Shown: positions 57,705-64,000 of the stretch, one piece after another | Layout: the number at the start of each line of letters is the position of its first letter | How positions within the stretch are numbered: position 1 is the stretch's first letter | From: Apricaphanius iberus | Lineage: Eukaryota > Chordata > Actinopteri > Cyprinodontiformes > Aphaniidae | Length of the DNA: 64,000 nt | Direction of reading: 5' to 3' | NCBI GenBank assembly: GCA_028564705.1 | Contig: JAPXFQ010002904.1 | Location: 2,294,001 to 2,358,000 of the forward strand | The notes under the pieces: generated by a model | Told to the model about the DNA's origin: nothing | The model's input: the letters and a program-made list of their open reading frames with translations, nothing else | The model's database searches: none | Translations under genes and position numbers: made by a program

Positions 57705-60700
57705 ACTAATTGCGTTAAATCACATTTTGAAACAAGGAACAAAGAGAAATTATGTCAAACAGCAAAAGTAGCAAGTTTGACTCATGTTACTATACATTAG
57801 GGCTTTTCTGTATTAAAATGCTGTCAAACCAATTTGAGAAAAAATAAATACATTTGTTTGTTGTCTATTACATTTTCCTACCAAGTGACCATGAGTCATG
57901 TGATGCCTTTCTATTACACACTATTGTTTCTGTCTTGCTTTAACCTTGACTGCTGTTTTCCTTTCATTCCCACGATCCTTCGAGGCTTCCTTCTTGTTTC
58001 ACCTTAAGTCTTCTTTTTTTTTCTCTTGCCAGCTCTCATCTGTCTTCACCCGGGTTCCACATGCTTTTGAGATTTCCTTCCCATTACACTTTTACTCTCC
58101 CCCTCCCCTTATTACATTAATTCTTTCTCAGCGTTCTTCTTTGCTTCCCCCGTCTCCTGGCCGTCTCATATCCCTGCCGCTCCCTCTTTGGCTTCCTCAC
58201 TATAACGCATGAAACTCTGTCTGGCCCATTCATTGCCCTCCTCCCTCCACAGTCCTCCCCTCTCCACGCTGTCCAGTCTCAAATCGCTCACTCTCCCTGC
58301 CTTAGTTTTTCACTCACTCTCACGCTCCCTCTGTCCTCTCTCCCCAGCCAGAGGTTAATACACTCCAGGATGGCATTATTTCCTCCCCGGCCCTCCGACA
58401 ATATAAAAATTCAGAATGGACAGCTCAATCCCTCTTCCATCTCAGATTTGATTGTAATGGTATTGCCTCCTGTCCCTTGGAGGCCCCTGCTGCCTCGCCA
58501 ACCCAGCCTTTATGACACTAAATGGCCTGGCTACAATTTTTCCATCTATTCAAAAAATTCTGTTAATAACTCATTTGGAATGAGCCGTCCAGATTCTGTG
58601 GACCGACTGCAGCCAGGGCTCTCACCTCTCAGCTCAAAGGGGTCGCAATATACAAAAAAGGATGCAGGGCTGAATGGCAAATGCATTGGTTAATTAATCT
58701 CTCTGAATTTACAGCCCTTTTCTCCCCAAATGCCCTGTGCACTCCAACTGACAGTCCCAAAGAGACAACATTTTCATATTTACAACCTTTCATGGAGAAA
58801 AAGCTCAGCAGCGCACAGGAGCGGCTCGAGCTCGTCTGACCACTTTTCTTTCCCCCTTGCCCAACTTTACAAGTGCATCCATTCATCATGCATGATGGAT
58901 TTATGTAATAAAACCCATTTCCCTTTTTCCATACCAGCCTATTAAATAATAAAATAATTATTTATTGATTATTCAAAAAGGTACATATGTGTGGGTAATG
59001 ACTTTTGAGCATGCTACCGGACCTTCAATAAATAAAGTAGACAGGGAAAGAAGGGGAAATAAAGTGGAGAGGCGGATAGAGGAAATAAGAGATGAAGGGA
59101 TATGACTTTCGAACTAGTAAAATCTGGATCCAATTCTGGACTCTTGGAGAACAGATCAGATGGGACATTATTGGATTTTCAACAGCCTTGTATAAGAATG
59201 CAACTTATAATGTGTTTTTGCATTGTAAGTTGACAAATAGGTCAAAGGCCTGAACAAGTTTAAGATTTAGAATCTATACTTTCTATTGATGACCAATTAC
59301 AACTTCACTTGACATGACTAACACATACATTTTTTATTCGACAAATAGATGCATAGAGCAATTCACCTGTGACTTAAATTCACATTTGTCTTTCTTTTTT
59401 TTTGACTATCTGTGGCTGGTGAGTACCCAGTTAGAAATCAAAAATGTGATCTTTTTCCTAAGTTGTACTTAGGTAAGCAGTGCTGGGTGGTGCTGACAAC
59501 AGCAGTGCACAGAGGTCCTGTAGCGTATTGACCTTTTTGTACTTTTGAAGATGTGGACCATGTCAACCTAGGAACAAAAAGGACTCACCTGCCATTTTAT
59601 ATAAATCAGTACTCCCTTATGGTTGTTTTAATTCATCAGCGAAGGAGCAAATATATCTTGATCAGGTAACAGAAAGGATGAACATATTACACCAAAGTTT
59701 CAGCAACAGTTATGAAAACTGTTCGATTTGGCAATATTGGTGGCCTTTCCGAAATTTTAGAGTAACTGTCAGAGTTGGTTTTCTAGGGAATAGTTATTAA
59801 CAATGATCATGCTTCCTGTCCTATGTTCTTATATTTGAGATGGCCCGGAAACATAATGCGACATTGTCTCCTCTCCTATTGTAAATAATGCCTATGCATG
59901 CAGGATGGCTTGGAAAATATTGTCAGTGCTTTTAAATGGTGTTCCTACAAAATAAATATTGCTAAAAACATTTGTATAAGTAGGTCAAACTGGGTAAATT
60001 TCTATTTAGGGCATAACTAATGTTTAAAAGTTTATTGATTAATTTTTTTAACAGCCTTTTGCCTCCAAACCAAAAAAAGAAGAAAAAAAACAACAACAAA
60101 ATAAACAAAATAAATTAAAAAAACACCCAAAAACTTATTTTAGTAACTGAGAGATTTCTGAAGTGTTTTCTTATGAACTATTGATCATCCAAAATTTATT
60201 CGAGGGGTTTTATGAACTATCCAGCAGGGTATCTGTGATGACATTTGTTTATCCTGTCTTTGATCTCCTTTCCAATAAGATGCACTTCAACTCCTGTAAT
60301 CATGCTGCGCTTAAATTTGTCCATCCTAATATTTGATAATCACCGTCTGTATCATAAAACGCTTCAGCCGTGGATCATTTCAAAAGAGACACTTTAATGT
60401 CAGGCAGATATTGCATTGAAGGCTTCTTAATAACCCATTTGTGTTTGGTCTTATCCTCGGCTAAAGTGCACTTACTCTCCGTTGTCTTTTTCCCGTCTTG
60501 TTTCAAGCCTCCTGCATGCTACGGAAAACAGATGCTATCTAGGTTATATTACTTCTCAAAGCACTCATATCCTCTCCCATGTTATTTTCTTTGATCTGCT
60601 AGGCTTGCTGCCCTTACATTTTTCTTCCTCCCCTCTCCTCCTATCACACCCTCAGACCCCCCCCCATCCCCAACAAAGATACACAAAACCCCTCCCGCTT

Positions 60701-61115
60701 CTTCATTCTCCTCTTCCTCATTTTCGCCACCATACTTCATCCTTTTTTTTTCTGAGAGCAGAAACAGATGAGCCACACTGGTTTCTGGTGGCTGAGTATG
60801 TTTAAAATTCAGGTGATCACTTCTATGGGGCACTGTTTAGCCCTCATATGGATCTGAATTTAATATTCTTGAACCATCAGCATTCTCTCGGGCAAATTTA
60901 AACCTATATGCATATAGGTATTAGATATAAAAGTAGTTATTTTTCTTTTAAAGTATATTTTATTTAGATTAAATGAATCTCTCTCAAATCTGGTTATCTG
61001 GAATTTTATCATTATCACTAACGGGTCACTTCCTAAAACCTAAAAATTATTTTACATTGTTATAATACTGCCATGTGGTGGACACTTAAATTAATCTTCC
61101 ACACAAGAAGGCATG
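57705..61115. other. Gene-free interval
   Basis: No exon recognised. The block 58,340-58,700 has balanced composition and low repeat content and may be conserved non-coding DNA. Pyrimidine-rich tracts (57,960-58,330, 60,590-60,720) and an A-rich tract (60,065-60,130) are present. Confidence 0.4.
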
Positions 61116-61119
61116 CTCT

Positions 61120-61513
61120 CGCTGTGAAACAGTGAAACACTGTCTACTTTTAAGACCAGGCTTAAAATTTTCCTTTTTGATAAAGCTTATAGTAAGAGTG
61201 GCTTAGGTCATCCTGAGCTATCTTTGTAGTTATGCTGCTATAGCCTTAGATTGTTGGAGGACAAACTGACGACTATTCTACACTCTGCTACTTTTCTTTT
61301 CAACTACTCTCCGGTTGCATTAGTTGCTGTTTTTTCGACTGTTAACTTAGTCTTTTCTCAGTATGTTTCTGCATAATTTTTATTTCCATAAAACTACAAC
61401 TGATCTGGTATCCTGCTCTGCTTCAATGCCTTATTGGAGGGGGCATCAACAGGAATGAAGCTCCCAGTAACTATTCATCCTGTGTCCTGTTAACAATGTA
61501 ATAATAATAATAA
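61120..61513 (+). mobile_element. 3' end of an L2/CR1-like LINE
   Basis: The plus strand encodes VSTFKTRLKIFLFDKAYSKS then GLGHPELS, the conserved C-terminal end of ORF2 in fish L2-like LINEs. A 3' UTR follows and the segment finishes in a short (TAA)n run (61,499-61,511). 5' truncation is usual for LINE copies. Confidence 0.6.
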
Positions 61514-61990
61514 CCATATTTAATATGGAAAATACTCTCATTTCAGTTCTTTTTTGCTCTTTCTGTGTCTCTGCACTCTGCTGGTGGTTTTGCGTTTTTC
61601 CTCTCCACTGTTGCAACATGCTTGCACAGCATGAGGGATTGCTGTGGTTGGAGGCATTGATTTGCAGTTGTGATCAGTAAATGCAATCTGCTGGGATTCC
61701 TTAAATAGAAAACTTTTAAACTTATTGGAAATTCAATTACTTTTCTTGTAATGTGCCTTGAGATTTTCATGTTGTCACTGCCTTGGATGCTGTTTCTACT
61801 CACCTGTTGATGGGAGTGCTGCTGAACCTGCTGCCAGTTAACAAGTAAGGAACGCTGAAAGATTGTCTGCTTTGGATTTTTCATCTTTCTGACGACAAGC
61901 TGGCTAACTGCCTGTTATCCCTGGATGGTTTAGGAGATTGTCAGCCATCTGAAGTGATGAAGAATATGTTAGTGCTGCTAGTTTCAGGTG
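61514..61990. other. Non-coding interval
   Basis: Nothing recognised. Confidence 0.4.
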
Positions 61991-62029
61991 ATCCGTCCTT
62001 TCTATTCTTTGTTAGCTACTGTCCTTTAC

Positions 62030-63670
62030 AAACCATGCTGCCCAGCTCTGGGGAGACCTCGGCCGTTGGTTTTTACATGCTGGCATCGTCATATTTGTAA
62101 GGTGAGCCATTCCCTTTCACACCCAGGGGTGGGATTAAACCTATGCTTAAGGTGGTTGGGTGCCAAGTTTGTATGGCCCAGGCTTTGAAAATATGTGAGG
62201 CCTCGACTGCTTTGTATGTTGCATGTGAGTGTGCCAAAATGCACCTATGGAGTATACCCCAAAGAAGGTGTGAACATGTTTATGTAGGCCTGGTGGATCT
62301 GTTTCCCCCGTCCTAAAGTTTCAACCACCTTTTGACCTGAAACTGTTCCTTTGTCTCCGACCACCTTGGCTGAGGTTGCTGGTGCGTTCATCTCCTCCAG
62401 GGTATCTTGGTTTGATGTTCCGACTGGCCTGGTTTCTGACAGAGCTCCCCAGTTCTGCTGAGTTATGGATAGCAGTGGCCGAAAACCTGGGGTTCAGACT
62501 CCACTGCAGTACTGTATACCTCCCACAGGCCAATAGCCGTTGCTATAGGTTCCACTGTATATTAAAACTATGAAAGCTGCATTGCGGGCCTTGCTTGTGG
62601 ATAACAGCTGGGTTGACCGCCTGCCTTGGGTCATGTTAGGCCTGCGTTCGGCTACTAAGGAGGATCTACAATCTTCTTCAGCTGAGCGGGTCCTATTTCA
62701 TCCTTTAAGGGTGCCAGGGGAGTTTCTTGCTGTTGCACCTAATTCAGTTTTCTCAGGGATGCAAGCTTTTTCACCCCAGTAGCAGTACATCACTGCCTTG
62801 CATGGTTGTGTTTGCCTAAGGACCAGTGTTGGGAGAAACGCATTACAAAAGTAACGAGTCACAGGAATATATTACCTTTTTCATTAACTAAGTAATGTAA
62901 CACATTACTTACAACATGTACAGCATTATATTACTAGTTACTTTTTCAGTAACTCAAGTTACAAGCACATTTTAAATTGTTTTTCTGGCCAAGTAATGCA
63001 GCAGACAAAGTCCAGTTGGATACGGTAGAACAAGATCCACCATCCACTTCCTGTTGCTCAAAATCAAAACTTCAGAGAATCCAGATGGCTGAGGAAAAGA
63101 TCAGCAGTCTTTGTGATGAATGCTTTCAGCGCCTTCTTTTGATGCGATTTTTAACAATCATTACCATGAGATAGACATACAAAGTAACTAGAGACTTAAG
63201 TTTAATAAAAAACGTGTTAAAATACGGTATTTGTGATGTCACACTTGTGTAAAATGTAAATCGATAAGTTACAGTTTTAAGTCATGTTATATATTTTAGA
63301 TATGTTGCCAAAAGTAACATAAACTAGTGTAACTGTGTTACATTTTGGAGACAGTGATATTCAATGCAAACATATAAAATTTTTGAGGCTGCAACTTGTA
63401 ATATGAAATATATTATCATTTTTTTTGTAACTTGCCCAACACTCCAAAAAAGACCTGATGACATATGTTTTTGTGTGTCGTTCTCCAATTCAACTTCCTT
63501 ATGATGGCCTTTTTGGTGTTCTAGAGGCTGGTCCTAAATATTTTTTTGGTTGAGTTGGGAGGCAGTCAGGAGCATGCTTCAGTCTGTCCCATTTCTACCC
63601 CTAGCACTCATGTCCAACCCCTGACTGTAATAGGCAGAGCCACGTTACTTCATCCCGATTACCACCTGTG
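62030..63670 (+). pseudogene. Ty3/Gypsy pol (integrase) fossil, split by a MITE
   Basis: The plus strand shows, in broken frames, SHSLSHPGVGLN with KFVWPRL (zinc-binding HHCC region, 62,105-62,180), then FLTELPSSAELWIAVAENLG, YLPQANS (catalytic core, 62,430-62,535), and LRALLVDNSWVDRLPWVMLG with LRSATKED (62,575-62,670). After an interruption at 62,824-63,444, a C-terminal piece reads TYVFVCRSPIQLPYDGLFGV followed by LEAGPKYF (63,460-63,540). This order is that of a Ty3/Gypsy integrase. The Asp of the usual SDRG motif is not readable, stops are frequent, and no LTRs, gag or RT were found. Confidence 0.75.
62824..63444. mobile_element. hAT-type MITE inserted in the Gypsy fossil
   Basis: The left end CAGTGTTGGGAGAAACGCAT and the right end (AACTTGCCCAACACTC) are inverted. 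Subterminal sequence is rich in agtaatgtaac/ttactt motifs, as in the common teleost family beginning CAGTGTTGGG and continuing with taacgcgttac-like text. A clean 8-bp duplication is not seen. The Gypsy reading resumes directly after it, which supports insertion. Confidence 0.75.
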
Positions 63671-64000
63671 ATCGCAAAGCACAGCAGTAATGATTCCCTA
63701 AGTGTTTTTTTTTTTTTTTAATACGTAGAGACACTCACTTTTTCAGGGGATCTACTTCCCCAGGGAAAAGTGAGTTTAAAGTTTTTTTTGTTTTTTTTGG
63801 CTACAAAATGGCCATTACTATAGATGAGACTCCCAATACTTCTTCCTTACAACAAAAGATCAATGCACCAATGTAAACTTGTTTAAGATAATCTCAGCTA
63901 TGTTGGTGTAATATGAAGCCTCATATGAAAAGATAGACACACTGATTATTGTGCTAAGTTTGTTCACAGAAGTTAGAAGTGATAGCGGAAGATTGTGTTT
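63671..64000. other. Window end, nothing recognised
   Basis: T-rich tracts near 63,706 and 63,783; no gene seen. Confidence 0.4.

Noticed and set aside
58370..58693. 107-codon plus-strand frame upstream of slc35b3
   Set aside because: No recognisable domain, splice context or codon bias; the DNA looks more like non-coding conserved sequence.
61543..61884. 113-codon minus-strand frame between the L2 and Gypsy fossils
   Set aside because: Gln/His-rich without family motifs; likely chance open frame.

Overview
The window is vertebrate nuclear DNA, almost certainly from a teleost fish, probably a percomorph. It is AT-rich and intron-containing. It is full of fish-type repeats: Tc1-like transposons, hAT-type MITEs with TAGGGATG ends, L2-type LINEs whose ORF1 carries an esterase domain, tRNA-derived SINEs and a Ty3/Gypsy fragment. 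Species cannot be named from the sequence alone.

Only one cellular protein-coding gene is well supported. It is slc35b3 (PAPS transporter 2) on the minus strand. Nine coding exons between 41,765 and 51,549 join in perfect phase with GT-AG introns into a 374-residue protein. Its 3' UTR runs to a poly(A) signal near 40,924. A non-coding first exon and promoter probably lie near 55.28-55.55 kb, where minus-strand CCAAT and ETS motifs cluster.

The left 41 kb is gene-free. It holds layered mobile-element fossils. Partial Tc1-like copies lie at 0.7, 1.2, 3.6-5.1, 25, 34.5, 36.8-38 and 39.9-40.4 kb. A complete Tc1-like copy (7,798-10,104) has a PIF/Harbinger-type element nested in it (9,062-9,869, TTA duplication). 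A hAT-type MITE starting at 14,007 was split by a 4.3-kb L2-type LINE (14,331-18,660); target-site duplications are visible for both insertions. There are two SINEs (7.3 and 24.3 kb), a MITE inside another repeat (26.6-27.6 kb), and an unclassified element with long inverted repeats, 42-bp internal repeats and a tRNA-like segment (33,385-34,167). Between the repeats are low-complexity tracts and some candidate conserved non-coding blocks.

Inside the gene, intron 3 carries a complete but dead Tc1-like element (49,388-50,963), and intron 6 carries two foldback elements. The putative intron 1 has a decayed non-LTR reverse-transcriptase fragment. Right of the gene are a hAT-in-hAT nest (57,051-57,696), an L2-like 3' end (61.1-61.5 kb) and a Gypsy pol fossil cut in two by a hAT-type MITE (62.0-63.7 kb).

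There is no operon-like gene cooperation, CRISPR array or prokaryotic system here. The interest lies in the dated nesting of transposons, the long-inverted-repeat element with its tRNA-like insert, a perfect 24-bp hairpin, and possible regulatory DNA around slc35b3.
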